Assembly (NCBI RefSeq): GCF_965363235.1
Contig: NC_134848.1
Span: forward strand, 61,032,181-61,096,180
Direction of reading: 5' to 3'
DNA length: 64,000 bases
Source: Mytilus galloprovincialis
Taxonomy: Eukaryota; Mollusca; Bivalvia; Mytilida; Mytilidae
Made by a program: the position numbers and the translations under genes. Under the pieces are notes generated by a model. The model did not search any database, was not told where the DNA came from, and worked only from the letters and a program-made list of their open reading frames with translations. How positions within the stretch are numbered: position 1 is the first letter of the stretch; each line of letters begins with the position of its first letter. Below, piece by piece: positions 23,529-35,832 of this stretch.

Positions 23529-24282
23529 TGTAACCGGAGAGCATGATTTATCTTACAAAATCGCATGTCTCCACCGGGACTTGAACCCGGTACCTCTGTG
23601 TTACAAGGCAGCGCGTTAACCGACTGAGCTTAAGAAGTACTTCCTTAGCTCAACCGCATACGGCTGACTAAGTATCTACCAAATATTCAAAGGAAAGCAA
23701 TCCCGTCACACTTCCCCCCACCTCAAGAGTCATCATACCATTATGACTCTTACACAAACATACCCTAGCTAGAATTCCTCTCTAACTAACGTGGGGTTTT
23801 TAGTTGGGCGCCAATGTAACCGGAGAGCATGATTCATCTTACAAAATCGACGGTGTCCACAGGGACTCGAACCCGGTACCTCTGTGTTACAAGGCAGCGC
23901 GTTAACCGACTGAGTTAAAGAAGTACTTCCTTAGCTCAACCGCTTACGGCTGACTAATTATCTACCAAATGTTCTAAGGAAAGCAATCCCGTCACACTTC
24001 CCCCCACCTCAAGAGTCATCATACCATTATGACTCTCACACAAACATACCCTAGCTAGAATTCCTCTCTAACTAACGTGGGGTTTTTAGTTGGGCGCCAA
24101 TGTAACCGGAGAGCATGATTCATCTTACAAAATCGACAGTGTCCACAGGGACTCGAACCCGGTACCTCTGTGTTACAAGGCAGCGCGTTAACCGACTGAG
24201 TTAAAGAAGTACTTCCTTAGCTCAACCGCTTACGGTTGACTAAGTATCTACCAAATGTTCTAAGGGAAGCAATCCCGTCACA
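23529..24282 (-). mobile_element. Miniature LTR retrotransposon (TRIM-like) tandem: LTR-core-LTR-core-LTR
   Basis: Three 182-bp LTRs (23529-23710, 23815-23996, 24101-24282) flank two 104-bp cores. Read on the minus strand, each LTR begins TGTGACGGG and ends GGTTACA (TG...CA). One base after the LTR comes TGGCGCCCAAC, which matches an 11-nt primer-binding site for the tRNA-Lys 3' end. A polypurine tract GAGGTGGGGGGAAG directly precedes the next LTR. The array is flanked by GTAG on both sides, a 4-bp target duplication. No coding capacity exists, so mobility would need proteins from another element. One complete unit would be 468 bp. Confidence 0.85.
23575..23660 (-). other. tRNA-like region inside each LTR (box A and box B)
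   Basis: On the minus strand the LTR holds AAGCTCAGTCGGTTAACGCG (box A-like) and CCGGGTTCAAGTCCCGG, a perfect T-arm/box B with a TTCAAGT loop. The spacing is as in a tRNA, and the anticodon region (CTTGTAA) suggests tRNA-Thr(UGU). The anticodon stem does not pair well, so it is tRNA-like rather than a working tRNA gene. Equivalent copies lie in LTR2 (about 23860-23945) and LTR3 (about 24147-24232). Confidence 0.65.
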
Positions 24283-25230
24283 GTAGTATGATTACTAATA
24301 AGAAAACTAACAGCTGGAGACATAAAAATATGATGTAAATGAATACAGATCATTTAATGGACTTCAACAATGATCATAAAACAAATATCGTATAGGCAGC
24401 AATAAAATGCCCGATATGGACAATAATATGATACAATTCAAAAGAGTAAACAAATGGCCAAATGTATTGTTAAAACAATTAACAAAAGACAGATTCAGAT
24501 TTCGGAACTCATAAAGGTTCTAGAAACATTGGTAATATAGCACCCGCTAGATTGTCTTTTTATTGTAGCATTTAATATCATTTAAAACAGCCGTGTCTTT
24601 TCGATCCGCACTTTAACTAAAGTTGCCTCGTTATTTTAATGTTTTATGAAACTCAAACACAATACTATCAGAGTTCTGATTTGTGCGGTAAGTCATTGAA
24701 AGTTCTAGAGTTATTCCTCTTAGAAAAATGCATACTAGTAGATTGAGTAGACGCATTCGTGTCATCAGACAAATTCTTCTTTTTTTTACTTCAATACTAT
24801 TTTTCTGTCAGTTTTTTCCATTTAGTTAGCAGGCTTTTTTTTTTTTTGTTGCTCATACATTCTACTTGATTTCATTTAAACATTTTGGACAGGTATCAAT
24901 TATATAATTTTACATGTCCAATTCTTTTAGATGAAAAATTAAAACAAATTAAGTTCATTCATTATTCTTTTTCAATGCTACTGGGTATGGTTCAATGAGG
25001 TTCAAATGTATTTGCTCTGTTTTGAAGGCCTCAATGTGGTTTAAAATGAAAACAAACCCAGCAATGAAAATGCTGTTCTTATGCTGTATTTGTGATTTTT
25101 GCTGTGTTTGTACGAATTTTGTGCCATGAATAAATATCCATATCTACATGTATTTTCTTTCTTTTTCTCTCTATTGAGTGAAGTTAATTTATTAATTTTA
25201 AATTGTTCCGAAAAGAATACTTCTCCCGTC
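24283..25230. other. 3' flank of methyltransferase pseudogene, no gene seen
   Basis: To about 24900 it is homologous to the flank of the intact gene at 8140-8900 (CGTATAGGCAGCAATAAAAT, GACGCATTCGTGTC). Beyond that it is AT-rich without a recognisable feature. Confidence 0.5.
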
Positions 25231-25234
25231 GTCA

Positions 25235-26225
25235 GCTGTCCTCGTAGACTATTTCAAAAATCTTCTCCTCTTAAACTATTGGGTCAAATACCTTCAAAAT
25301 TAAACTAAATGTTCCTTGGGGTATCTAGTTTATCAATGGTATTCGGAGTTTAATTCTACCACAAACATGGCCGCCATGGCTAAAAATTAAAACAAAAACA
25401 TTGGGGTTAAATGGTGTTTTGGGCGTATATCTCAAGCTTTTAGAGATTATCTGAAATGGGAGTAAAACGTAAAATTGTTCAATTCGTTAATATCTATCAG
25501 CCCTGAAATTTTTAGACCAATCGAACAACCACATGTTGGCTTGCTGCCATTAAATTGGTAATGTTAAGGAAATTTTGCAGTTTTATGTTATTATCTTGAA
25601 TATTATTATAAATAGATATAAACTGTAAACAGCAATAATGTTCAGCAACATAAGATGTACAAAAATATCGAAATGATGAAATTGTCAACTAACCCCTTAA
25701 GGAGTTATTGTCCTTTAAAGACAATTTTACACAATTTAAATTTGTTTATCAAGTTTGCTAACATTTTAAAATCTTCTGCCTAATACTTTTTAATTGTAAA
25801 TGATTGTTCATTTAGGAATCTTGTTTATGAATTGTATCCGAATTTTTTATCACTCAACAAACATGGCCACCATGGCTAAAATAGAACATAAGGGTCAAAT
25901 GAAGTTTTTAGCTTATATCTCAGCAACTAGAGCTTTTGGAGCAAATCTGAAGTCGGTTAAACATGTTTAAAGGTCAAGATCTATCTGCCCTAAAATTTTC
26001 AGTCAAACTGAACAACCTATTATTGGGTTGATGCCACTAATGAAATTGGTTATTTTACGAAAATGTTGCATATTTTAATTACTATCTTGAATATTATTGA
26101 AGATAAAGATTAACTGTAAACGTTCGGCAAAGTAAAATTTACAAATAAATTAATATGTTCAAATTTATCAATTTGCTTCTTATGAAGTAATTGCACATTA
26201 AGTACAATTTGACACACGTTGTTTA
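25235..26225. repeat. Satellite-like tandem repeat, unit about 496 bp
   Basis: ACATGGCCGCCATGGC at 25365 recurs as ACATGGCCACCATGGC at 25861, each followed by the same blocks (TATCTTGAATATTATT, AACTGTAAAC, GAAATTGTC/AAATTTATC). A partial unit precedes them (CAAAAATCTTCTCCTCTTAA). This repeat type is very common in bivalve genomes. No gene is present. Confidence 0.7.
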
Positions 26226-26329
26226 TTCTATTTACACTTTAATCTTCTAAAAATAAATCTAGTATCGATTTTGTATTTTATTTCCTTGTACAAATGCACG
26301 TCAGGAAACATAGACACTCTTGACTTTTG

Positions 26330-28480
26330 AAAGCCTCTTGTTATAGAATCATATATAGTTTTGACCACAGAAGCTGTAGTCCTATGTTTACAATCTAGCT
26401 TAAGGCTTCTGAAGTTTTTAATATTAAAAGATAACACATACAAGTATTTCTACAGATAATATGAAACAGATGTAAATAGCACATGTGTTATACAAATCTG
26501 AAAAAAATACGTAGTTTACCTCTCACAGATATAAGATAGGTCAAATATATAATAAATCACGAACAATTATACAACAAATGAGAAACATAAATTCATCTAT
26601 TTTTGCCCTTTATTAAACATGATATGTTAACTATTAAAATAAGTTATTATTCAAACTAGTTTTCAAACATTTTACGTATTTATATAACCGGAATTAGTGT
26701 ACATATACAGACATTATTTACATGTAGTAACTATTTCCAACTAGTACAGAGCTTTTACTTAATATATGGAGCTAGATAAACGGGACATGTTTATTTCAAT
26801 ATTTGATAAATATTATTCATACGACAAATGATGTACAATGTCTTTCCCTTTTCTATAAGTTTTTCAAAATGACTTTTTTAAAAGTATTTCTTAACACCGA
26901 TTTCTTAAAACGGATATATATTTTTTACAGGGACACGATGCGAAAAAAATAGAAACCATATTGATATATATATGAATAGCAAATGATTCTACAAAATGTA
27001 CCAAAGACAAAAAGTACAGTTCGTCTCAATTCTATTGATATGTTGATTTTAGAAAGTATTTTGTAAATCTATGTTGAAATAAAAGGTTCGTTTAAATTTC
27101 ATAAAATTTTGACACAAAAAAGTAAAATCACAAAAATACTGAACTCAGAGGAAACTCAATTCGGAAAGTCCATAATCACATGGCAAAATCAAATAACAAA
27201 ACGCATCAAAAACGAATGGACAAGAACTGTCATATTCCTGACTTGGTACAGGCATTTTCAAATGTAGAAAATGGTGGATTGAACCTGGTTTTAAAGCTAG
27301 CTAAACCTCTCACTTGTATGACAGTCGCATCAAATTCCATTAATGCTTACTTTGACTCTTAGGCAAAAATGTAAAAAAAAATTGAACCAACCACTTAATC
27401 AGAAAAATGTCATATAGCAGTTTGACAAATACTAATTTTTATCATTGAGGAGCATAATAATATTTCTTTTAGGTTACAAGGAAGTAATTATTTACATAGG
27501 CGACAATGATAGCCTTATTTGGACCTGCCTTTTCACTATCAAAGATCCATTGAAAAGAAAAAATAGGAATTTTGGATTATCAACACCTTTGGGTGTAATT
27601 GCAATGGTCAAACACATATGGTGCCGCACTTTTTTTTGATAGAAAAATTGCATTTTTTTAGGGTAGTCAACGGTTCCGGAATTTTCGAAATAGTATGAAT
27701 GAAGAACACCCCTTGCTTAATTTGGCACAGAAAATGTCGCTTGTCTTAGAGAGTTTTCTCTAAATTTATCACTATTTCTACACCAATGGCCAACACCCAT
27801 TTCTCACTATTTCAATTTTAATTTCTAATTACCAAGGCAGCAGAAAATAAATTTACTTCTACCTATTATCTTGGATGTAAAATCTAGGTGGCGCCAGTCA
27901 TCTTTATTTACTTCCTTTTAACCTTAACAGTACAACTTGATTAAAATATTTATCTGATTTTTACAGAGTAAATACGTGTAGTCGTAGGTACCACCTTAAC
28001 AAAATATGTAGAAAAATATTGAAATTACGTAAGGTATGAATAATAATGAGTCAACTTTCCACCCATGACCAAATAATGTAGAAGCTATATAATTTGAAAA
28101 TCACCTTACGGACTCGTTAAGAATGAGAAATAACGCATATAATGTAGCAAGTTATAAAAATCCCCAACATTACAAAATGCAGAAAAACAAAATCAAACAA
28201 GACAAAAAATCCTGATTTATGTACAAAAGAGTAAACAATAGCATCAAATACTGTATATACAATGTACCTGTTTGTCTATTGATAAGAACATTCATCATTT
28301 TGTTGAAAACAAAATACATGCTTCTCTTTACAGGGAATATACCACTTTGAAATCTAGACATGCTTAGTAATGTCTCGCGTTGACAACATGATGAGCAACA
28401 TGATCTGCTCACCATTGGTAGACCTCTGAATTCACCCCATGTTTTAATTTGGGTTAATGTTACTTAGTATTTAGTTTTCT
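26330..28480. repeat. Upstream block copy U3 (before AST2)
   Basis: Carries the anchors ACCACAGAAGCTGTAGTCC, TCATACGACAAATGATGTAC and TCCTGATTTATGTACAAAAG. It is interrupted at 27112-27360 by repeat family B and by about 600 bp of unrelated sequence (27460-28050). Confidence 0.65.
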
Positions 28481-28521
28481 AGATTGTGTTCCGTTTACTG
28501 TTTTGGTCATATAAATATACA

Positions 28522-28608
28522 AACTCCGAAACAGTGATGACGTTGCTTCGCTAAACTATCAAAGTTAACGTAGCGTAGTAAAGAGGACGTAACCGCTGTT
28601 TCGGAGTT
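28522..28608. mobile_element. Short TIR MITE
   Basis: Starts AACTCCGAAACAG and ends CTGTTTCGGAGTT, 87 bp in total. Flanks read ATAAATATA on both sides, consistent with a target duplication. The interior also holds partly inverted GACGTT / AACGT motifs. Confidence 0.65.
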
Positions 28609-29019
28609 CGATAAATATATGTTTGACAATATTGCACTGCCATTATAGTTCACCTCTTTTTCACAATACTAGACTCAGCGGGTGGGCTTAGTATAACAAT
28701 GTATAAAGGATATGATGTTTTCACACTAAACCGAACATTGCTGGATACGCTTGATATACAATGTATTTGCTAGTTTGAACATACATGTATTTATTTATAG
28801 TGGATTGGGAAACACGTTATTGTAACTTGTATTAATCCCTTTCCATCTTGCGGGTGCGATTGCTGCCTTTTAGCGACATTAGCCTGGTCCTTTTTTAAAT
28901 GTAACAGGGTGTCTTTTAAGTGTAGGATATATTTCTCTCTCTAAACACCGGTCAACCATTGCCGTTCCTTTTATCCAACCATATTAGCAAATGATGTCAA
29001 GAGACAGCCTGACAAAAAA

Positions 29020-29092
29020 TTCAGTTACCAGTCGAGCAAGGAACCATTTTGTTAGTAGTCCGATGCACTTATCACTTTACCACGGCTTTCTA
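29020..29092 (-). mobile_element. tRNA-derived SINE head (decayed)
   Basis: The minus strand reads a box A-like GTGGTAAAGTGATAAGTGC, then ATCGGACTACTAACA and a decayed box B. It is homologous to 41791-41855, where box B (GGTTCGAATGGGG) and an Arg(TCT)-like anticodon loop CTTCTAA are clearer. Both lie in the same place relative to AST2 and AST3. Confidence 0.55.
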
Positions 29093-29524
29093 TGTTTGTT
29101 TATGTACTCTACACAGACATCTCTCATTCATTTAAAGAATTGATGTATTCAATATACTAGTTAGAAACCCGGAGCACTGTATTATACAATATGTCTTCAA
29201 TAATTCATATATTGAATTATGTAATTATTTTATTTACTTCGTTATGAGTGGTGGACTAACGAAAAACTATGATAAACGATAACTATAAAACCTGGCTTAA
29301 TTCATCATTTCTTAATAATCAAATGCATGTACCAAGTGAGGAATATGACAGTTATTATCCATTCGTTTAAAGTGTTTGTGCTTTTGATTTTGCCATCTGA
29401 TTAGGGACTTTCTGTTTTGAATTTCTTAGGAGCTTGTTTTGTGTTTTTACTTTTAAAGAAGCGAATTCATGTACAGACACAAGTAGGCATCAAATGAATA
29501 ATAGTATACTTATGAATTAAATAG

Positions 29525-29695
29525 TACAGTGAAACCTCGTTTAAACTTCTTCGGGACTTAACATTTTGTTCGGTTTTGGCCGATGTTCTGTTTCATCAGG
29601 TTCACCAGTGATATTGCGTTGCTTAAGAACATTTTTGGTGTTTACAGGTTTACGGTTTAAGCAAGATTCGGTTCGTTTGGCTGTATAAATGATGT
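29525..29695. mobile_element. TIR MITE, copy 2
   Basis: Orthologue of 13163-13336, beginning TACAGTGAAACCTCGTTTAAAC; its right end is degraded to GGCTGTA. Confidence 0.65.
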
Positions 29696-30119
29696 TTCTT
29701 TACATAAAAGTTCAAGTACATTTTTTTTAAAGTCAAACGTATTTATTTAGTATATAAACAACATATTCAACTTTCTTTTGTTAATTTGAAGTCTCATTTT
29801 CGACTTTAAAATAATACAATTACAATTTATTTGACGGACCAGTAGATTTTTCAGTTCACTTGTCCGGCTGGCCAGTACTTAAAAAAGCTTAAATTTGACC
29901 TCTGCTTACAGTTATTGTTTTCATTACTGCATTTTGTAAATGGTAACATCGGTCAGTAGGTCACTATGTACTGGTAACTTTTGCACATATGGAGAGTTCC
30001 CATCGGCTACAATATAATTCTAAAAATAATAATGAGAATTCCAACAATTGCAATCATAATTATGCTTTAGGCAAGAATTTATGATATTTTAATTAAATAA
30101 CATCTGTATCATTTAAAAG

Positions 30120-30127
30120 TATATAAA
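30120..30127 (+). promoter_or_regulatory. TATA box of AST2
   Basis: TATATAAA, 39 bp upstream of the ATG at 30166, in the same leader context as AST1. Confidence 0.75.
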
Positions 30128-30165
30128 CTGTGTTGTGAGAATACTCAATACATAGAACTGGAACC

Positions 30166-30227
30166 ATGTTACGATATATTCTACTCCTCGCTGTGGCCGT
30201 TATTGCTATTCAGGTAAGAAATTGTCA

Positions 30228-30296
<69 letters not shown>

Positions 30297-32117
30297 TAAC
30301 CCTTTACTTCGTTCTGTTTGAATTAATTAATCCCGGTGTTTCTGTTATACATTAAATAACGTTAGATCATGTATTATCATTTATGGAATCAAAATGTCAA
30401 TTGATAGGTATTTCAAGCAACAATAATACTTAATTTCCTTTTTTTGTTTCGTCACTTCTTAGACAATTCAAAAATTTTCAAATTAAATTTTGTGCCACGT
30501 CTCCTCTGCAGTTATGCAAATCATATTCACTATAGTATTGGTATCGAAAGGTATATACACTTTTTTTTAAAAGAAAATTTGCTATACTATCAACTTATAT
30601 CTCAGAAAGATAATATACTCTCGGGGAACCTTATTTACTTATTTGTGTTTTCTTTTTTAGGCTCGATCACCACTAAAGTGTAAGTAGATCTATGCTTTTA
30701 AAGAGGCAATTATTTAAGATCATGGAACATATTCTTATACAAAGTACTGCCTTTTCACTTTTGGCCTCGATATATACACATACATTAGATGTCTGTCCTT
30801 GAAGCTTATCATAAATGTACGTACTATTCTTTGTTTCTCCCGAGATGACTTTTTTTAGGACATGCCACATTGATTTTATGTTAGCATATAAGCCAAACGA
30901 TGTCTCAAATGAATATATGGGTTAAGATTATTAAATTTGATACCTAGAACTTGAAATAGTTCAAATTTTATTAGGAGTGTGTCGATATAAAAAGATATTC
31001 TATATACAATTAAAATGAAAAAATCGGTCATATGAGTCTTGAATATGTAAGACAATATGCTATATAAAGATAAAATTGAAGAAAAAACGACCACAAGAGT
31101 CGATCATCTGAGTCAGAGAGAAATAGCTTGCAACTTGGTACTTCAATAGCTTGTTAACCGAGTCGAGTGCACCTGTGTTACTGTATCATTCTAACAACAA
31201 AAAATGGCGGCAATTTAAAGTTTAACACTTAAAAACGAAACTTTGGTCAACTGAGTCAGAGACAGATAGCTTGGTACTTCAATACCTTGGAAATTTACTC
31301 GAGTACACCTGTGTTACTGTAACATCCTAATTACAAAAACAACTGATTTCAATGTATTTCATGTTTTGTATTTTATTGTTTATCAAATCGTCAATTTTGA
31401 GGATTTTAAAGCCATGTCATGTCAAATTTTGTCATCGACTGATGATTTTGAATCTCGCTTTGTTATCTTCTTCCTGTCGTCGAACAAAGTGAAAAGTGTT
31501 ATTGTTTTATTCTTCAGACGACAAATGCAGTGATAAACCTCTATGTATGATGTATTGTGAATATGGTAACCATGTCGACCAAGATGGCTGTGCTATTTGT
31601 AAATGTAAACAACCTCGTAAGTAAACTTTAAACGCACAATAGTAAATTATTTTTGATTCAATCCGATTAAATTACACAGAAACATCCTCGGTCCTGGCTT
31701 GGCTTACAACGATACAAAGGATATTTGAAGGCTGAATTTCATTGGCTTATTTCATAATGAACAGAAAGTAGAAAGGAGGATAATTATTGCAGTTAATGTT
31801 TCTCCCAATTGCAAACTCAGTAGCATCATGTCATGCAAATGTCAAAATATCATTTATAACAATGATATAAAGTTTAATCCTAGTGTTCCAATGGACCACT
31901 GTCTCGAAATATATAAGCTCAAATTACTTTTTTCCCCTTGTTTCAAAGGAATTTATTAATTAAAAAAACGTAGTAAATGTAAATTATGAACTAGCGACTA
32001 CCTCTGAAGTTCTGTTTTGACATTTTAGCTCACTGCCAGCCTGTAAAGTGTAGAATGAACTGTGACCGTGGATTCAAAGTTGGAACCGACGGATGCCAGA
32101 TTTGTAAATGCAACTAG
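30166..32117 (+). CDS. AST2: secreted two-domain antistasin-like inhibitor
   Basis: Coding exons: 30166-30213, 30661-30679, 31518-31616 and 32029-32117; 84 residues. Signal peptide MLRYILLLAVAVIAIQ and linker ARSPLK, then two six-cysteine domains. The middle domain exon present in AST1 and AST3 is absent; the intron keeps sequence related to the flanks of the lost exon. Because domain exons are phase 1 on both sides, the frame survives. The last codon is followed by TAG (32115-32117), three bases before the donor at 32121, so the old final exon at about 33006 is now 3' UTR. Putative P1 residues are Met (domain 1) and Arg (domain 2), so the second domain could act on trypsin-like proteases. 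The 3' AATAAA of AST1 is AATAAC here. Confidence 0.8.
30229..30296. repeat. ATT microsatellite in AST2 intron 1
   Basis: Almost pure (ATT)n of about 68 bp beginning 16 bp after the donor, at the same site as in AST1 and AST3-AST5. Confidence 0.95.
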
Positions 32118-32634
32118 CACGTAAGCCTATACAATATTAATCACATGTTTTTTTAAAAGACATAAACAGGGATGGCGTCCCTATAAAGCACGTGGTTTCA
32201 AAGCCATAATGATGTTCATCATACATTTAGTTTGTGTTGGTTATTCAAAGATTGGTATTTGATTAAACACTTATGTGATTGTATTTCTAGTAGAAGTAAA
32301 AAATATGAAAAAGAAGTAAAGTATAAATAAATGTTATTGATAGCTTTTGTATTTTATTTTGATTTAAAGATTAGACATATGACATCAGGTAAAGATCAGA
32401 TGTAACAGTTCTGCTAAAAATACATTGTGTTGTGTTGACTTTTTCTATACTATGAGGTATCTCAGACTGTAGTTACAATGAATATCACGAATGTATCATA
32501 ACATTAGCATTTATCGGTATACACTACTAGATATTTTTCCAATTTACCGTTGAAAGATTTCAAATAATTGAAAAAATATGTAAATTCAATTTTTATCAGT
32601 ACATCATAGAGGCGATATATAACATTTTGATACC

Positions 32635-32810
32635 AAACACGGGTCAAAAAGTAAAAATCACAAAAATACTAAACTCCGATGAAAATTTAAAACGGAAAGT
32701 CCTCAATCAAACGTCAAGATAAAATGATAAAACAAATCAAACGAATTGACAACTGTCATATTCCTGACTCGGCACAGGCATTTTCAAATGTAGATGCGTT
32801 AACAAAACAA
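32635..32810 (+). repeat. Repeat family B copy
   Basis: ACTCCGATGAAAATTTAAAA, then CGGAAAGTCC and AACGAATTGACAACTGTC. The equivalent position in AST3 (47566-47745) also carries it, so the insertion predates that duplication. Confidence 0.7.
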
Positions 32811-33369
32811 AAAGACACACTGGGAATATATTTCACAAAAATGTGTACACTAGGCTCGTCATCCTGACTTTTGGTTTGAGTGTTCCATGTTTAAGTGAAT
32901 ACAAAAAATTTGCTTCCAACCCACAAGCTGTATAGAGCGTTAAATTCATATATATTTTAGAATGACATACAAATGAATATATCAAATTTCGCTTTTACAT
33001 TTCAGCTCGAGCTTGGTAAACATCCAAAAGATGATGGACAGAGTGAATAGAGTCACTAATAACAAAGAATTTAAACGGAAATATATTCAATAACATTATT
33101 GAAGTTTATTTCTTATTCTTATTTTTTCTTTCTTTCTGAATCAAGTCATTGGGTAACACATATTACCAGTCTTTGATCCTTACACAATATATGCAATACC
33201 GTCAGCGAATTTCTAGTTCTAGACAATCAGGGGAAATCGAAAACATTTCATAACGATTCAAGACACCAAATAACCTATAACTAAATATACTGTAATTTAC
33301 AAGAAATGTATACCACCTTCATCTCCCCTTGTGTAATTTGTTATCAAAGGTGACACACTTATAATTTAT

Positions 33370-33535
33370 AAGCCTAATCTGTGTTTCGTCTACACAAGAC
33401 TCATCAGTGACGCTCAGATCAAAATATTTATCCAGCCAACGAGGAACAAAGTTGAAGAGCATTGAGGACTTAAAATTCTATAAAGTTATGCCAAATACGT
33501 AAATCTATTCCTGGAATAAAAAAAATCCTTATTTT
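33370..33535 (-). mobile_element. Retrozyme-like fragment with partly preserved hammerhead
   Basis: The minus strand has GAGCGTCA-CTGATGA (core at 33401-33407)-GTC-loop-GAC-GAAA (33384-33387). The stem III/cleavage-site part reads CACAGATTAGG instead of CGCGCGTCTGG, so self-cleavage is doubtful. It is followed by the family body (AAAGTTGAAGAGCATTGAGG on +). Confidence 0.6.
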
Positions 33536-34359
33536 GAAAAAGTTGTTTACAGTTCCGTAACATCGACAACATTGAAATATCAATCCAAAAAGACATAGAA
33601 GGTTATTCTGACCTGCTCTGTACCAAGAAAGAAAACTACGTAAAAAATCATCACAAATATATAACACAACTGAAACGAATATCTATTGAAGACAACAACT
33701 AATTTATGTAAATATTAAATTTAACAATGATATCAACAGAAACGTTTTGTGATTGATAGTACAGACTGCACAGACTAGTAGTGGAAACATTAGTAGTAAA
33801 GTTAAAGATAAGCAAATATAAATACAAAGGTAAAAACAGCACAAACATAAGTTGTAACATAGAACATCCATCAATTCATAAACACTCAAGATACTCGACA
33901 GTTGAAAATGCATGCCTGGAAGGCAAATAGTATTCAAAAACGTTCTAACAGACAACAACTCAAACATAAAGCAGAAAATTCTAATGGGTGTTCAATAAAG
34001 TGAGAAAATCGAGTACTCAGAACCGGTTGTGCGCTGACCTCTAATCAAAATGTGACTACAATTCAGCGGAAATAAACGTACCTCTAAACTTCAATACATA
34101 TACATGAACTAAACAATATTCACAAAGGTCAGATAATCCGGACACTTGGCACTTGCGCAAAAATGCGACAGGATTTATAAGTATAAGAAGATGTGGTATA
34201 AGTGTCAATGACACAACCCTCCATCCAAGGTATAATTTGTAAAAACAAGTTCAAAGTACGATATTGTTTTGTGAGATATTAACCCTCCCTTTAAAAATCT
34301 TGCTAATGTAGAATAAACGAAAACACATCAATACGCACAGCAATACTCAGCATTTAACT
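33536..34359. other. 3' flank of AST2 unit, no gene seen
   Basis: 33540-33770 is homologous to 48706-48930 downstream of AST3 (GTTGTTTACAGTTCCGT, ACAACACAACTGAAACGAAT). A reverse fragment of repeat family C is at 34182-34300. Minus-strand frames at 33470-33967 have no recognisable domain. Confidence 0.5.
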
Positions 34360-35820
34360 TACAGAATCAGATAAAGCACGGAAGCTGTAGTCTCATGTTT
34401 ACAATTTAGATTAAGGCTTCTGAAGTTTTTAATATTAAATGAAATTATAAGATGATAACAAATACAAGTATTCCCTACAGATAACATGGAACAGGTGTTA
34501 TACAAATCTGGAAAATACGCGTTAACTGCCACATATATAAGATAGGTTAAATATATAATAAATCACGAACAAATATTCAACAAATGAGAAACACATAGTC
34601 ATCTATTTTTGCCTTTTATTATACATGTGTTATATATGATATTTTAACAATTAAAAAAAGTTATTATTCAAACTAGATTTAAAACATTTTACGTAGTTAT
34701 ATGACCGAAATTGGTGTACATATACCAACAAAAATTTACATATAATAACGTTGTTCAACTAGTAGAGAGCTTATTGAAACGGGTACATAACTATTTCATT
34801 ACTTCTTTAATGTAATTCATACGACAAATCTTGTACAAGGTCTTCTGTTTTTTTAAACTGATTTTTTTTCATGTTTTTCCTAAAACCCAAATGCAATTTT
34901 GAAATGTTCGACGAGGACATGATTCGAAAACTAGAAAACATAGTGATTTGCCAAATTAATTTTACAAGATAAACTTAAGGATGTTTGCTTGTGATATTTT
35001 GGAATTTTTGTCAGATTTTTTAAATCCTCGTGTTTTATCCATTTGAATGTCTTTAGAAATTTTGGCCATGGACCCCAGTTTTTCTTTTTATAAATCTTTT
35101 ACGTTTATAATTATAAGCCATTTGTCATTTTTTTATAAAATCTTATTTATTTTTTAATAGCTTTTGAGAACTGTAATATCTTGAAAACAAGCACATTGAC
35201 CCCTATATTTTTTGTGCTTTTTTGATTCCTCAATTAAATCCGTATCAATATATACTAGTGTTATAGAAAGCTATTTATTTAGAAACTGAGCAGCAATCGT
35301 CCTTAAGATAAAAAGTACAGTTTTTCTCAAATTTATTAATATGTTGATTTTGGAAGCGCGGAAGAACTTTGTACGAAATGTGTGAACAAACAATTTTTTT
35401 TAAAATCCTTTAAAATTAAAAATAGTAGCATTCAATTCTCATAAATACATGACTTTTTGTATATACCACCATATATGCCATTTAAAAGTACGAATTCTTT
35501 AGAAGTATATATTATGTTCCGTTAATTATTCAAAAAAAAATTGAAAATGTAGCAGATGCCCACAGTATGATTTATGACTCAACTTTCAACCCAAACCAAC
35601 TGATGTAGAAGCTATATAATTTATAGGTTATCGTACGGTCTCTTGAGAATGAACAAAATCTCATACTTCGTAGCAAGTAATAAAAATCAAATATTTGACA
35701 AAATGTAAAAAAATGAAATCAAACAATATAAAACTCATGATTTATGTACAAAACAATAATCGATAACATCAAATAGTGTTTACTAGTATACAGTAATAAA
35801 CGATAATAACATTAACGGTA
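34360..35820. repeat. Orphan upstream block copy U4
   Basis: Homologous to U1/U3/U5 (GCACGGAAGCTGTAGTCTC, TTCATACGACAAATCTTGTAC, CTCATGATTTATGTACAAAA), but no antistasin gene follows before the next block at 40580. It is interrupted at 34975-35306 by a TTAA element. It probably marks a lost gene unit. Confidence 0.6.
34975..35306. mobile_element. TTAA-target MITE of 332 bp
   Basis: Ends CTTAAGGATGTTTGCT and AGCAATCGTCCTTAAG are inverted copies, each abutting TTAA. The unoccupied site is visible in block U2 at about 19207 (GTACTTAAGATAAAAAGTAC), which shows TTAA duplication on insertion as in piggyBac-type elements. No coding capacity. Confidence 0.75.
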
Positions 35821-35832
35821 CCAATTTTTTCT

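Noticed and set aside
23575-23660. Functional tRNA-Thr gene
   Set aside because: T-arm and box A/B are good but the anticodon stem does not pair and the copy is embedded in an LTR repeated three times.
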